Assembly: GCF_006385685.1 (NCBI RefSeq)
Contig: NZ_VFRP01000003.1
Span: 248,001 to 312,000 of the forward strand
DNA length: 64,000 bases
Reading direction: 5' to 3'
Source of the DNA: Amaricoccus solimangrovi
Lineage (GTDB): Bacteria > Pseudomonadota > Alphaproteobacteria > Rhodobacterales > Rhodobacteraceae
The notes under the pieces were generated by a model. That model did no database searches. It was given only the letters and a program-made list of their open reading frames with translations, and was not told the DNA's origin. Shown here one piece after another: positions 27,833 through 36,158 of this stretch; position 1 is the stretch's first letter, and every line of letters starts with the position of its first letter. A program made the position numbers and the translations under genes.

Positions 27833-27854
27833 AGGCCCCGCCAAGGCGGGGCCT
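27833..27854 (+). terminator. Terminator of atpHAGDC
   Basis: AGGCCCCGCC (27833-27842) and GGCGGGGCCT (27845-27854) are exact complements with two bases between them, so the tip opens to a small loop; TCTTCGTTTCG follows. It is placed just after atpC. Confidence 0.85.
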
Positions 27855-28099
27855 TCTTCGTTTCGATCTCCGCGACGGAGGGCGAAGAAGGCACCCAAGT
27901 CGCTCCCCGGGGTCATGTCCGCCGCGGTCAAGGCGCGCCGGGTCGGCGAGCCCGATTCTCGACCTGGCACACGCGATCGCTCCTGAACCCGAGCGCAACC
28001 ATCGGCCGCGCGCCACCCGGGGCGGTTTCGACGAGATGACGCGCCTCATGGAACCGGCGATCCGGCATACGCTCCGACGCCGCTCGCGAGAGCCGCTGC

Positions 28100-28630
28100 C
28101 TAACCCGGACGGAACATGAAGGCGGCGGCGACGATCAGCGCGGCGATCAGGACGCCGATCGCGCAGGCGAGAATCACCGGACCCATTCCCCGCGGTTCCG
28201 GCGGGTCGCCCTTGATCACGCGCGGCAGATCCTCCGGCCGCGACGCGGGCCGGGGAGGACGCCAGTCGCTCATGGCCGGCGCGGTCGGGACGAAGGCGGG
28301 CTCGCCGCCCCCTTCGTCCGGCACGGGGGAAGCCTCCCCCCCCCGCGCGGCGCCCGCCTGGCCGGGGCCGAAGACCGGCGCGGCCTCGGCCTCGGCGGCT
28401 GGCGGAGACGGCTCGGCGAGGGCGACGCCGCCGGGGCCGAAGAACGGAGCCCGCAGATCTTCCTCGCCATCGGGAAGGCTCCAGTGCGGAACGAAGACCT
28501 CGTCCTCCGTGACCACCCTGGCAGGTGCGCGACGCGGCGGAGCCTCGTCCACTGATCGATCGTCCGCCGACGGGGCACCACCCGCCGCGGACCTTGTTGC
28601 GACATATCGGCTCACAGAACCACACCCCAC
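28100..28630 (-). CDS. Hypothetical protein with C-terminal membrane anchor
   Basis: A 176-residue protein that I do not recognise. Residues 1 to about 145 are low in complexity and rich in proline, alanine and glutamate, with two short repeated patterns around FFGPGG and VFGPGQ. One hydrophobic helix near the C-terminus, VILACAIGVLIAALIVAAAF, would anchor it in the membrane with most of the chain cytoplasmic. Start is uncertain: GTG 28630 or GTG 28615. It stands alone between the atp terminator and the DUF2794 gene. Confidence 0.6.
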   Translation of the reverse strand: MGCGSVSRYVATRSAAGGAPSADDRSVDEAPPRRAPARVVTEDEVFVPHWSLPDGEEDLRAPFFGPGGVALAEPSPPAAEAEAAPVFGPGQAGAARGGEASPVPDEGGGEPAFVPTAPAMSDWRPPRPASRPEDLPRVIKGDPPEPRGMGPVILACAIGVLIAALIVAAAFMFRPG

Positions 28631-28781
28631 TCCACGATGCGCCGCCCGCGAAGGCGCCGGGAACCCGACCCGTCTGGAGAGTATGACAGTTTCCGCGGTC
28701 TCCGAAGCATTATTTCGCCCGGGCCGAAGGCGCCACGCCGCCCATTCCCGGCAGGGTTAACCGCTCGCGCGGATTCGGGGC

Positions 28782-29132
28782 TCAGACCGCCCGGATCAGC
28801 TTCCGGTCGAAGATCCGCAGCACGGTCGCGAGGTCGTTGCCGCGCTTCAGGATTTGGCCGTCGAGCCCGATCACCGCGTACTGACCCTGCCGCGCCGCGA
28901 GTTTCGGCCGCTTCTCGATCCGGTAGAGCGGCTGCTCGGCGGTGTGCCGGAAGACGGAGAACACCGCGACGTCGCGCAGCATCGAGATGCCGTAATCCCG
29001 CCAGAAACCGGCCGCGACCATGCGGCCATAAAGCCCGAGGATCACCGAAAGCTCGAGGCGGTGAAAGCTGACCCGGTCGCCCGGAGTGGGAAAGGTCGCG
29101 ATATCCGCGGAATGCGCCATGGAAACGAGCAT
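28782..29132 (-). CDS. DUF2794 family protein
   Basis: A 116-residue protein of an uncharacterised family common in alphaproteobacteria. The core reads FHRLELSVILGLYGRMVAAGFWRDYGI, then VFSVFRHTAEQPLYRIEKRPKL and YAVIGLDGQILKRGNDLATVLRIF, which I recall as the DUF2794 pattern. Two candidate starts, ATG 29132 and ATG 29120, differ by four residues; neither has a strong Shine-Dalgarno sequence. It is divergent from the ggt gene. Function is unknown. Confidence 0.85.
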   Translation of the reverse strand: MLVSMAHSADIATFPTPGDRVSFHRLELSVILGLYGRMVAAGFWRDYGISMLRDVAVFSVFRHTAEQPLYRIEKRPKLAARQGQYAVIGLDGQILKRGNDLATVLRIFDRKLIRAV

Positions 29133-29283
29133 GGCCGCCCCCGCCGGTTTTGGCAAGCGCCCGATCCGCCGGCGCCCGGAAGGCCGGAGGCGGCGGTTGC
29201 CCTTGCGTCCGGTCGCCGGCCCCGGTTCAATCCGGCCCGGGATACCCCGGGCGCGAAGCCGGGGGCCGCCGGAGGAACGCCGC

Positions 29284-30891
29284 ATGCCCAGACTCATTCC
29301 CCTCGCCCGCGACTTCCAGACGCCCGGCCGGTCGCTCGTCTACGCGGCCAACGGGCTCTGCGCGACCTCCCATCCGCTCGCCTCGGCCGTCGCGATCGAC
29401 ACGCTGCGCGCCGGCGGCAATGCCGTCGACGCCGCCATCGCGGCCGCGGTCCTGCTCGGCATCTGCGAACCGCAGATGACCGGGCTCGGCGGCGACTGCT
29501 TCGCCCTCGTGAAGCCGGCCGGATCGGAGGAGATCATCGGCCTGAACGGATCCGGCCGCGCGCCGGCCGCGCTCGACGTCGAGGCGCTTCTGGGCGAGGG
29601 GCGGATCGCAATGCCCATCGACACGCCCGCCGCGGTGACCGTGCCCGGCGCGGTCGACGCCTTCTGCCGGCTCTCGGCCGACCACGGTCGGCTCGGGCTC
29701 GAAGCCTGCCTCGCCCCCGCGATCCGCTACGCGACGGAAGGCGTGCCGGTGGCGCCCCGGGTCGCGCTCGACTGGGCGGAGGCCGCGGGACGGCTGCGCG
29801 GCGATGCGCGCGAATTCTACCTTCTTGGCGGGTTGCCGCCGCGCGCGGGACAGCTCTTCCGCGCCCCGGGCCAGGCGGAGGTCCTGCGCCGGATCGCGCG
29901 CGAGGGCCGCGCGGGCTTCTACGAGGGCGAGGTGGCGCAGGACATGGTGGCCTCGCTCGCCGCGCTCGGCGGCGCGCATACCGCCGACGATTTCGCCGCC
30001 GCGCGCGCGGAATACGTGACGCCGATCCGGAGCGGCTACCGCGGCCACGAACTGGTCGAACTGCCGCCGAACGGGCAGGGGGCGGCGGCGATGCTGCTGC
30101 TCGCGATCCTCGAGCGGTTCGACATCGCGGCGATGGACCCCTTCGGACCCGCCCGGGCGCATGTCGAGGCCGAGGCGACGCGGCTCGCCTATGCCGCGCG
30201 CGACCGGTTCATCTCCGATCCGGAGACGGTCGGAAGCGCGCTCGACCATCTCCTCGCGCCGGAAACCGCGGACAGGCTCGCCGCGCTGATCGATCCGGAC
30301 CGCGCCCAGGCCGGCCTCGCCACCATCGCCGCGGCCAGCGTGCATCGCGAGACGATCTACATCACCGTGGTCGACGCGGAGAGGATGGCGGTTTCGCTGA
30401 TCTATTCGATCTTCCACAGCTTCGGCTCCGGCCTCGCCTCGGCGAAGTTCGGGATCAATTTCCACAACCGCGGCGCCGGCTTCTCGCTCACCCCCGGCCA
30501 TCCGAACGAGGCGCGCGGTGGCAAGCGGCCGATGCATACGATCATTCCCGGCATGCTGCGGCGCGATGGCCGGCTCACCATGCCCTTCGGCGTGATGGGC
30601 GGCGCCTATCAGGCCGCCGGCCATGCCCGGCTCCTCTCGAACGTGATCGACTACGGGCTCGACCCGCAGACCGCGATCGATGCCCCGCGCGCCTTCTGCC
30701 ATGACGGAACCCTCTCCCTCGAACGCGGCTACGCGGAGGAGACGGCGGAAACGCTGGCCGCGCTCGGCCACCGCGTCGTCCGGGCCGCCGCGCCGATCGG
30801 GGGGGCGCAGGCCATCGTGATCGACGCCGAGGATGGCGTGCTGATCGGCGCCAGCGATCCGCGCAAGGACGGCTGCGCGCTCGGATATTGA
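29284..30891 (+). CDS. ggt: Gamma-glutamyltransferase family protein
   Basis: A 535-residue N-terminal-nucleophile hydrolase precursor. The large-subunit region has SSHPLA-like SHPLASAVAIDTLRAGGNAVDAAIAAAV and QMTGLGGDCFAL. The self-cleavage and catalytic threonine is expected at Thr357 in HRETIYITVVD, which aligns with the family TTH.SVVD, although the second Thr and His are replaced by I and Y. RGGKRPMHTIIP is the glycine-rich substrate loop. No signal peptide is seen, so it is probably cytoplasmic and may belong to the broader GGT-like amidase group rather than true glutathione hydrolases. It is followed after 11 bases by a PLP enzyme, probably in one operon. Confidence 0.85.
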   Translation: MPRLIPLARDFQTPGRSLVYAANGLCATSHPLASAVAIDTLRAGGNAVDAAIAAAVLLGICEPQMTGLGGDCFALVKPAGSEEIIGLNGSGRAPAALDVEALLGEGRIAMPIDTPAAVTVPGAVDAFCRLSADHGRLGLEACLAPAIRYATEGVPVAPRVALDWAEAAGRLRGDAREFYLLGGLPPRAGQLFRAPGQAEVLRRIAREGRAGFYEGEVAQDMVASLAALGGAHTADDFAAARAEYVTPIRSGYRGHELVELPPNGQGAAAMLLLAILERFDIAAMDPFGPARAHVEAEATRLAYAARDRFISDPETVGSALDHLLAPETADRLAALIDPDRAQAGLATIAAASVHRETIYITVVDAERMAVSLIYSIFHSFGSGLASAKFGINFHNRGAGFSLTPGHPNEARGGKRPMHTIIPGMLRRDGRLTMPFGVMGGAYQAAGHARLLSNVIDYGLDPQTAIDAPRAFCHDGTLSLERGYAEETAETLAALGHRVVRAAAPIGGAQAIVIDAEDGVLIGASDPRKDGCALGY

Positions 30892-30902
30892 CGGAGAAGC
30901 CC

Positions 30903-32027
30903 ATGATCCCCACGCTTGCCACCGCGCCGACCCCGTGCCTCGTGCTCGACGAGGCGCGGATGAACCGCAACATCGCCCGGCTTCACGCCCGGCTCGAAGG
31001 CACCGGCGTCGTCTTCCGCCCCCATCTGAAGACCGCGAAATGCATCGAGGTCGCGCGGCGGCTGATGACCTCGCCCGCCGGGCCCGCCATGGTCTCGACG
31101 CTCAGGGAGGCGGAGGAATTCGCCGCCGCCGGCGTCGTCGACCTGACCTATGGCGTCGGCATCGCACCCGACAAGCTCGACCGCGTCGCGGCGATCCGCG
31201 CGGGCGGCTGCGATCTCGCGGTGCTGATCGACAGCGTCGAACAGGCGGAGGCGCTCACCCGCCGCGGCGACTGCATTCCGGCGCTGATCGAGATCGACTG
31301 CGACGGCCACCGGTCCGGCGTGGTTCCCGAGGATGCCGCGCGCCTGCTCGCCATCGCCCGCGCGCTGCCCCCGGGCGGGCCGCGTGGCGTGCTGACCCAT
31401 GGCGGCGAGAGCTACAATGCCCGGAGCGCCGCCGCGCTCAGGGCCGCCGCCGAGGGCGAGCGGCTCGCCGTCGTCCGCGCCGCGGCGATCCTGCGCGAGG
31501 CGGGTTTCGCCTGCCCGGTGGTCAGCGCCGGCTCCACGCCGACCTTCCTCGCCGCCGAAAGCTTCGAGGGGCTGACCGAATTCCGCGCGGGCGTGAGCGT
31601 GTTCTTCGACCTGTTCCAGGCCGGCGTCGGTGTCTGCGGCCCGGAGGAGATCGCGCTCTCCGTCCTGACGGAGGTGATCGGCCATCAGTCCGCGAAGGGC
31701 TGGACCATCACCGACGCTGGCTGGATGGCGATGTCGCGCGACCGGGGCACGGCGAGCCAGGCGGTCGATCAGGGATACGGCGTCGTGCTCGACATCGCGG
31801 GCCGCCCTCTTGGTGAAACGATCGTGATCGCGGCGAACCAGGAGCACGGCATCGTCGCCGCCCGCCCCGGATCCGGTGCCCCGGCGCCCGCGCCGCCGAT
31901 CGGCGCCCGCCTCCGCGTCCTGCCGAACCACGCCTGCGCCACGGCCGCGCAATATGACCGCTATCTGGTGGTTGGCGCCGAGACGGGTGAGATCATCGCC
32001 GAATGGCCGCGGTTCGGCGGCTGGTGA
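30903..32027 (+). CDS. DSD1 family PLP-dependent enzyme (D-serine dehydratase/D-threonine aldolase-like)
   Basis: A 374-residue fold-type III PLP enzyme. TPCLVLDEARMNRNIARLHARL opens the alanine-racemase barrel, FRPHLKTAK holds the PLP lysine, and VSAGSTPTF binds the phosphate. The C-terminal domain has PNHACATAAQYD, where the His and Cys (HAC) would bind the metal ion used by eukaryotic-type D-serine dehydratases and D-threonine aldolases. It likely acts on a D-hydroxyamino acid. The start is ATG 30903 with GGAG six bases upstream; a TTG at 30888 overlapping the ggt stop is an alternative. Confidence 0.85.
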   Translation: MIPTLATAPTPCLVLDEARMNRNIARLHARLEGTGVVFRPHLKTAKCIEVARRLMTSPAGPAMVSTLREAEEFAAAGVVDLTYGVGIAPDKLDRVAAIRAGGCDLAVLIDSVEQAEALTRRGDCIPALIEIDCDGHRSGVVPEDAARLLAIARALPPGGPRGVLTHGGESYNARSAAALRAAAEGERLAVVRAAAILREAGFACPVVSAGSTPTFLAAESFEGLTEFRAGVSVFFDLFQAGVGVCGPEEIALSVLTEVIGHQSAKGWTITDAGWMAMSRDRGTASQAVDQGYGVVLDIAGRPLGETIVIAANQEHGIVAARPGSGAPAPAPPIGARLRVLPNHACATAAQYDRYLVVGAETGEIIAEWPRFGGW

Positions 32028-32362
32028 CGGATGCCGGCACGTACCTGGAGCAGGCGGCGGAGCGGCCCTTTGGCCGCGGGTCTCCTTCTCCCCGCCTGTT
32101 GGCGGGGTCCCTCGTCCCGGCCCGTTCGCCGGGACGGACTGCCTGATAGATTTCATGCCCATATGAAACGGGGGAAGAAGCAAGGTCCGGGCCGAGCACC
32201 CGGCCGCCCGAACAGCCGGCGGGTGCGACGAGGCGCGGCGCCCCCGGGCGGAGCGCCCCGAGATGCGGAGGTCGTGAAGCGCGCCGCGGGCGCGGCCTTG
32301 CCAGCGGCGCGGCGCCCGACGCGGCGCCACCGCCCGGAAGGCTTCACGCGTTTGCGCCGGGA
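32028..32362. other. Gene-free stretch with three tandem hairpins
   Basis: No gene is seen. Immediately after the DSD1 gene three perfect stems stand in a row: GCGGCC/GGCCGC with a CTTT loop (32062-32077), CCCCGCC/GGCGGGG with a TGTT loop (32090-32107), and GTCCCGGC/GCCGGGAC with a 6-base loop (32114-32135). The remaining 220 bases are very GC-rich and contain further imperfect dyads, then the hspQ stop. The stems may end or stabilise the ggt transcript; no T-run follows. Confidence 0.7.
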
Positions 32363-32692
32363 TCAGTGCAGATGCGCGCCGATGCCGTAGCGTCCACCCT
32401 CGAGCATCGGTCCGAACATCTCGGCGACCTCGGGATGCTCGACCGGTTCGCCCGAATCATCGCGGACCAGGTTCTGCTCCGAGACATAGGCGACGTAATA
32501 GGAGGTCTCGTTCTCCGCCAGCAGGTGGTAGAACGGCTGGTCCTTGCTCGGACGGTTCTCCTCGGGAATGGATTCCCACCATTCCTCGGTATTGCTGAAG
32601 GTGGGATCGATGTCGAAGATCACCCCCCGGAACGGATGCACGCGGTGGCGGACAACCTGTCCCACGGTGAATTTAGCCGATGCCGTCAACAT
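32363..32692 (-). CDS. hspQ: Heat shock protein HspQ (YccV-like)
   Basis: A 109-residue protein of the HspQ/YccV family (hemimethylated-DNA-binding domain). Conserved pieces are KFTVGQVVRHRVHPFRGVIFDIDP, NTEEWWESIP, KDQPFYHLLAEN and YVAYVSEQNLV. In enterobacteria HspQ is a heat-shock protein that regulates Lon. The chosen ATG (32692) has only a weak Shine-Dalgarno sequence, but a short ORF with a strong one begins 43 bases upstream and ends inside hspQ (see 32673-32735), suggesting translational coupling. It is divergent from the AEC transporter gene. Confidence 0.93.
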   Translation of the reverse strand: MLTASAKFTVGQVVRHRVHPFRGVIFDIDPTFSNTEEWWESIPEENRPSKDQPFYHLLAENETSYYVAYVSEQNLVRDDSGEPVEHPEVAEMFGPMLEGGRYGIGAHLH

Positions 32693-32735
32693 CCAACCAT
32701 GCCCCCCACTTACCGTTCACACTGCGTTGCATCAT
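32673..32735 (-). CDS. Putative upstream mini-ORF overlapping hspQ
   Basis: A 20-codon frame beginning ATG ATG right after GGAGGTT on the minus strand encodes MMQRSVNGKWGAWLDVDGIG and stops 20 bases inside hspQ, in another frame. It has a much better ribosome-binding site than hspQ itself. No similarity is recognised; it may act only as a leader that controls hspQ translation. Confidence 0.4.
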   Translation of the reverse strand: MMQRSVNGKWGAWLDVDGIG

Positions 32736-32827
32736 AACCTCCGGTTGACATTAAGTCCACAGAGGCCGAGAGCCAAGGCCCCGCCCCGGCGAGCGGAAAG
32801 CCCCGAAGCAGCGTGACGGACCCGCCC

Positions 32828-33709
32828 ATGTCTCTCTTCCTACAGGTCGCCGCGAGCGTGTCTCCCGTCTTCGTGATCGCGGCCATCGGCTATGTCTGGG
32901 TGCGGGCGGGATGGAATTTTGACGTCGAATTCGTCACCCGTCTGGCAATGACGCTGTCCGTCCCCTGCCTCATCTTCATGGCGCTGATGCGCTCCAACGT
33001 CGATCCGGCGGTGCTGCGGGCGACCGTGCTGGCCGCGCTCGTCGCCTATGTGCTGCTCGGCCTCGTCGCCTGGTTCGGGCTGCGCCTGCTCGGGCTCGAT
33101 CTCGCCACCTACTGGGGGCCCGTCACCTTCGGCAATACCGGCAATCTCGGCCTGCCCGTGGCGCTCTTCGCCTTCGGCCAGGCGGGGTTCGATCTGGCGG
33201 TGATCGTCTTCGCGGTGATGGCGATCCTGAGCTTCACCTTCGGGGTCTGGGTCGTGGCGGGCGGCGGTCCGCCGAGCCGGGCCTTCCGCGAGCCGCTGGT
33301 CTGGGGCACGATCCTCGGCTCGCTCTTTCTCGCGATGGGCTGGCATGTGCCGGTCTGGCTCGGGAATTCGCTCGATCTCGTCGGCCAGATGGCGATCCCC
33401 TTGATGCTGCTCACGCTCGGGGTCGCGATCTCGCGGCTGCGGCCCCGTTCGCTCGGCCTCGCCTTCTGGGTCAGCCTCGCCAAGCTCGCGCTCTGCCTCG
33501 CCGTCCCGCTCGCGGTCGGCCTCGCCTTCGGCCTCGGACGGCTGCCGCTCGGCGTGCTGGTGCTGCAGCTCTCGACGCCGGTCGCCGTGACCTCCTACAT
33601 GCTGGCCGCCAAATACGACGCGCGGCCCGACGAGGTCGCGGGGCTCGTCGTCGTCTCCACCCTGATGTCGGTCGTCGCGATCCCGGCCACGCTCTACTTC
33701 TTCGTCTGA
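32828..33709 (+). CDS. AEC family transporter
   Basis: A 293-residue inner-membrane protein with about ten hydrophobic segments in two halves of five, the arrangement of the auxin efflux carrier (AEC) family. Recognisable parts are SVSPVFVIAAIGYVWVRAG, LAMTLSVPCLIFMAL with the family proline, NTGNLGLPVALFAFG in the crossover helix of the first half, and STPVAVTSYMLAAKY in that of the second. Bacterial members move malonate, malate or other small organic acids, but the substrate cannot be inferred. ATG 32828 is preferred; GTG 32813 would add five residues. It is divergent from hspQ. Confidence 0.9.
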   Translation: MSLFLQVAASVSPVFVIAAIGYVWVRAGWNFDVEFVTRLAMTLSVPCLIFMALMRSNVDPAVLRATVLAALVAYVLLGLVAWFGLRLLGLDLATYWGPVTFGNTGNLGLPVALFAFGQAGFDLAVIVFAVMAILSFTFGVWVVAGGGPPSRAFREPLVWGTILGSLFLAMGWHVPVWLGNSLDLVGQMAIPLMLLTLGVAISRLRPRSLGLAFWVSLAKLALCLAVPLAVGLAFGLGRLPLGVLVLQLSTPVAVTSYMLAAKYDARPDEVAGLVVVSTLMSVVAIPATLYFFV

Positions 33710-33726
33710 CCGGCGCCGCTCCGAGC

Positions 33727-33764
33727 TTTCGCTTGCGAAAACGGGGAATCGCTGCGATATTCCC
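33727..33764 (+). terminator. Paired hairpins after the AEC transporter gene
   Basis: TTTCGC/GCGAAA with a TT tip (33727-33740) is followed at once by GGGAAT/ATTCCC with a 9-base loop (33744-33764). They lie 18 bases after the transporter stop. There is no proper T-run, so termination activity is uncertain. Confidence 0.45.
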
Positions 33765-33818
33765 GCGTAGACGTGCGAAAAGACACGCGAGCAGTCATCG
33801 TAGGGCAGGTTTCCACGC

Positions 33819-34400
33819 ATGCGGCGTTTCGCCTCGATCGCGGCGATACTCATTTTGACTTCGTGCTCCGGCCATGACGCGCCTCCGAGTACGGTGGCGG
33901 ATGCCTGCCGGATGCAGCAGGAGCGTCCGCACTGGTTCTCGGCGATGAAGGACACCCAGGCCCGCTGGGGGGTTCCGGTCTCGGTCCAGCTCGCGACGAT
34001 CTCGCGCGAGTCGAGCTTCCAGTACGACGCGCAGCCGATGAAGAAGGTCGGCTCGGGCATCTTCTCCCGGAGGGTGCCGCGCTCGAGCGCCTATGGCTAC
34101 AGCCAGGCGCTCGACGGCACCTGGGAGTGGTACATGCGCGACACCGGACGCTCCGGCGCCGATCGCGAGGATTTCGCCGATTCCTCCGATTTCATCGGCT
34201 GGTACATGAACCTCAACAGCCGGCTGAACGGCGTGCCCCTCAACGACGCCTACAACCAGTATCTCGCCTATCACGAGGGCAAGACCGGCTATGCGAAGGG
34301 CACCTGGCGCCGCAAGGCCTGGTTGCCGGCGGTGGCGCGCGACGTGCAGTCCTGGGCCGAGCGCTATGAGCAGCAGTTGCGTCTTTGTCCGGCGCGCTGA
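33819..34400 (+). CDS. Lytic transglycosylase-like lipoprotein
   Basis: A 193-residue envelope protein with a lipoprotein signal MRRFASIAAILILTSC (lipobox LTSC, Cys16). The mature part begins with a cysteine-containing linker and contains VQLATISRESSFQYDAQP, where Glu in RES fits the catalytic glutamate of SLT-type muramidases, followed by SAYGYSQALDGTWEWYM (the GYSQ motif) and NAYNQYLAYHEGKTGYAKG-like AYNQYLAYHEGKTGYA. These match the Slt domain order E...GxxQ...AYxxG. It probably cleaves peptidoglycan in the periplasm. It is monocistronic between two hairpins and a LysR promoter. Confidence 0.82.
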   Translation: MRRFASIAAILILTSCSGHDAPPSTVADACRMQQERPHWFSAMKDTQARWGVPVSVQLATISRESSFQYDAQPMKKVGSGIFSRRVPRSSAYGYSQALDGTWEWYMRDTGRSGADREDFADSSDFIGWYMNLNSRLNGVPLNDAYNQYLAYHEGKTGYAKGTWRRKAWLPAVARDVQSWAERYEQQLRLCPAR

Positions 34401-34410
34401 CCGGGGCCGG

Positions 34411-34440
34411 TTGACAATTCCTCCGGCTGACCCCTAACGT
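34411..34440 (+). promoter_or_regulatory. Promoter of the LysR gene at 34472
   Basis: A perfect TTGACA at 34411-34416 and TAACGT at 34435-34440 are separated by 18 bases, 31 bases upstream of the start codon. Confidence 0.65.
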
Positions 34441-34471
34441 CCCGCTTTCCGAAACAATCGCGGGGAGCGTG

Positions 34472-35383
34472 ATGGACCGCCTGACCGAGATGGAAGCCTT
34501 CGTCCAGGTGGTGGACCACGGCGGCTTCACCGAGGCGGCGCGCAAGATGGGGCTGTCGAAATCCGCCATCTCGAAACATGTCTCGGCGCTCGAGGCCCGG
34601 CTCGCCGTGCGCCTGCTGAACCGGACCACGCGCCGGGTCAGCCCGACCGAGGTCGGGCTCGCCTATTACGACCGCGCGCGCACCGTGCTGGCCGACGCGG
34701 CCGAGGCGGACGAGATGGTGACGGCGATGCAGGCGACGCCGAAAGGCTCGCTCCGGATCTCCGCGCCGGTCAGTTTCGGGATCTCGCATCTCTCCGACGC
34801 GATCGCCCGGTTTCTTTGCGCCTATCCCGACGTGGACGCGCACATGGTCCTCGACGACCGCTACGTCGAGATCGTGGCGGAGGGGTTCGATCTGGCGATC
34901 CGGATCGGCCAACTCGAGGACAGTTCGCTCAAGGCGCGCAAGCTCGCGGAGACGACGCGCCGCCTCGTCGCGGCGCCCGATTACGTGGCGCGGATGGGCG
35001 CGCCGAAAACGCTCGACGACCTGCACCGGCATCAGCTGCTCCACTATTCCAATCTCGCGACCGGGAACTTCTGGCGGCTGCGCGCGCCCTCGGGGGAGGA
35101 GCGGCAGATCCGGGTTGGCGGGCGGCTGACCGTCAACAACGGCGATTCGCTGATGCGGGCGGCGGAGATGGGGCTCGGGATCGCGCTGCTGCCGAGCTTC
35201 ATCATCCGGGGCGCGATCCGGGAGGGCCGGCTCGTCGAGCTTCTGCCGGACCGGGCGGTGGAGTCCCTGGGGGTCTTCGCCGTCTATCCGGAGGGGCGTT
35301 TCGCCCAGCCCAAGCTTCGCGCCTTCATCGATTTCCTCGCCGAGCATTTCAGGGGAGTCGGCCCGGAGGACTGGCCGGGCTGA
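34472..35383 (+). CDS. LysR family transcriptional regulator
   Basis: A 303-residue regulator with an N-terminal helix-turn-helix (MDRLTEMEAFVQVVDHGGFTEAARK, then LSKSAISKHVSALEARLAVRLLNRTTRRVSPTE) and a substrate-binding-like effector domain from about residue 90. It is of the CrgA/YhjC-like subgroup, to judge from GSLRISAPVSFG and GFDLAIRIGQL. GTG 34469 and ATG 34472 are adjacent; the latter is used. The target is not obvious: the gene ahead is on the same strand and the one after is convergent. Confidence 0.88.
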   Translation: MDRLTEMEAFVQVVDHGGFTEAARKMGLSKSAISKHVSALEARLAVRLLNRTTRRVSPTEVGLAYYDRARTVLADAAEADEMVTAMQATPKGSLRISAPVSFGISHLSDAIARFLCAYPDVDAHMVLDDRYVEIVAEGFDLAIRIGQLEDSSLKARKLAETTRRLVAAPDYVARMGAPKTLDDLHRHQLLHYSNLATGNFWRLRAPSGEERQIRVGGRLTVNNGDSLMRAAEMGLGIALLPSFIIRGAIREGRLVELLPDRAVESLGVFAVYPEGRFAQPKLRAFIDFLAEHFRGVGPEDWPG

Positions 35384-35384
35384 G

Positions 35385-36080
35385 TCATCCCGGCGCGCGG
35401 CGGTAGTGGTAGCGCGCGACCTCCGCGAAGCCGAGACCGCGGTAGAGCGCGCGCGCCGGCGCGTTGTCGTCCCTGACCGCCAGCGCGAGCGTGTCGGCGC
35501 CCGCCCCGAGCGCCCAGGCCGCCGCCGCCCGCGTGACACGGGCGCCGAGACCCTTCCGCCGGGCGAAGGGGGCGATGGTCAGCGCGTGGATCATCGCGGC
35601 CCCGCCCGCCGCCGCGACGAAGGCGGCGCCGCAAGGCCGGTCGCCGTCGCGCGCGAGCAGGTAGAGCTTCGGTCCCGTCACCCGCTCCATCACCGCGAGC
35701 CGGGCCGGTCCGATGCCGTCCTCCGCCCAGATCTCCGCCATCCGCGCCAGCGGCGCGTCGCAGCGGATCACGCCGCGCTCCACGCCCTCGGCTCTCAGTT
35801 CCGCCGCCGAGGCCCCGAGCAGCGCGGAGGGATCCTCGACCGCGTAGCCCATCGCGGCCAGCGCGGCGTCGAGATCGTCCTCGCCGGGGCGGATCATGAA
35901 GAGCGGCGACTGGCCCATCGCACGCATCGCCGCCTCCGCGGCGCGCGGACCCGCGTCCGGGGCTTCCCGCGTGGCGGCCGAGACCCGGTTGCCCGCGCCG
36001 GTCGCCCGGCGCAGCGTCCAGCCGTCGCGGCGTTCGGTCAGGCCGGGCCAGGTCGCCGACAGTGTCGCGAAATAGTCCAT
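35385..36080 (-). CDS. GNAT family N-acetyltransferase
   Basis: A 231-residue protein. The C-terminal half is a GNAT domain: MIHALTIAPFARRKGLGARVTRAAA carries the acetyl-CoA pyrophosphate loop (RRKGLGA) and DNAPARALYRGLGFAEVARYHYR the C-terminal signature. The N-terminal half is a diverged GNAT-like repeat, as in many two-domain proteins of this group. The acceptor substrate is unknown. It ends two bases from the LysR stop, tail to tail. Confidence 0.85.
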   Translation of the reverse strand: MDYFATLSATWPGLTERRDGWTLRRATGAGNRVSAATREAPDAGPRAAEAAMRAMGQSPLFMIRPGEDDLDAALAAMGYAVEDPSALLGASAAELRAEGVERGVIRCDAPLARMAEIWAEDGIGPARLAVMERVTGPKLYLLARDGDRPCGAAFVAAAGGAAMIHALTIAPFARRKGLGARVTRAAAAWALGAGADTLALAVRDDNAPARALYRGLGFAEVARYHYRRAPG

Positions 36081-36158
36081 CGGAAGATCGCCTTTCTGCC
36101 CGGTCGGTTGCCTGCCGGGCTAGCGCGATGCCACGCTCCGGGCAAGCCGGCCGAAGGG

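Noticed and set aside
27855-28099. Possible gene between the atp terminator and the protein at 28100-28630
   Set aside because: Open frames there are arginine-rich, lack ribosome sites and show no motif.
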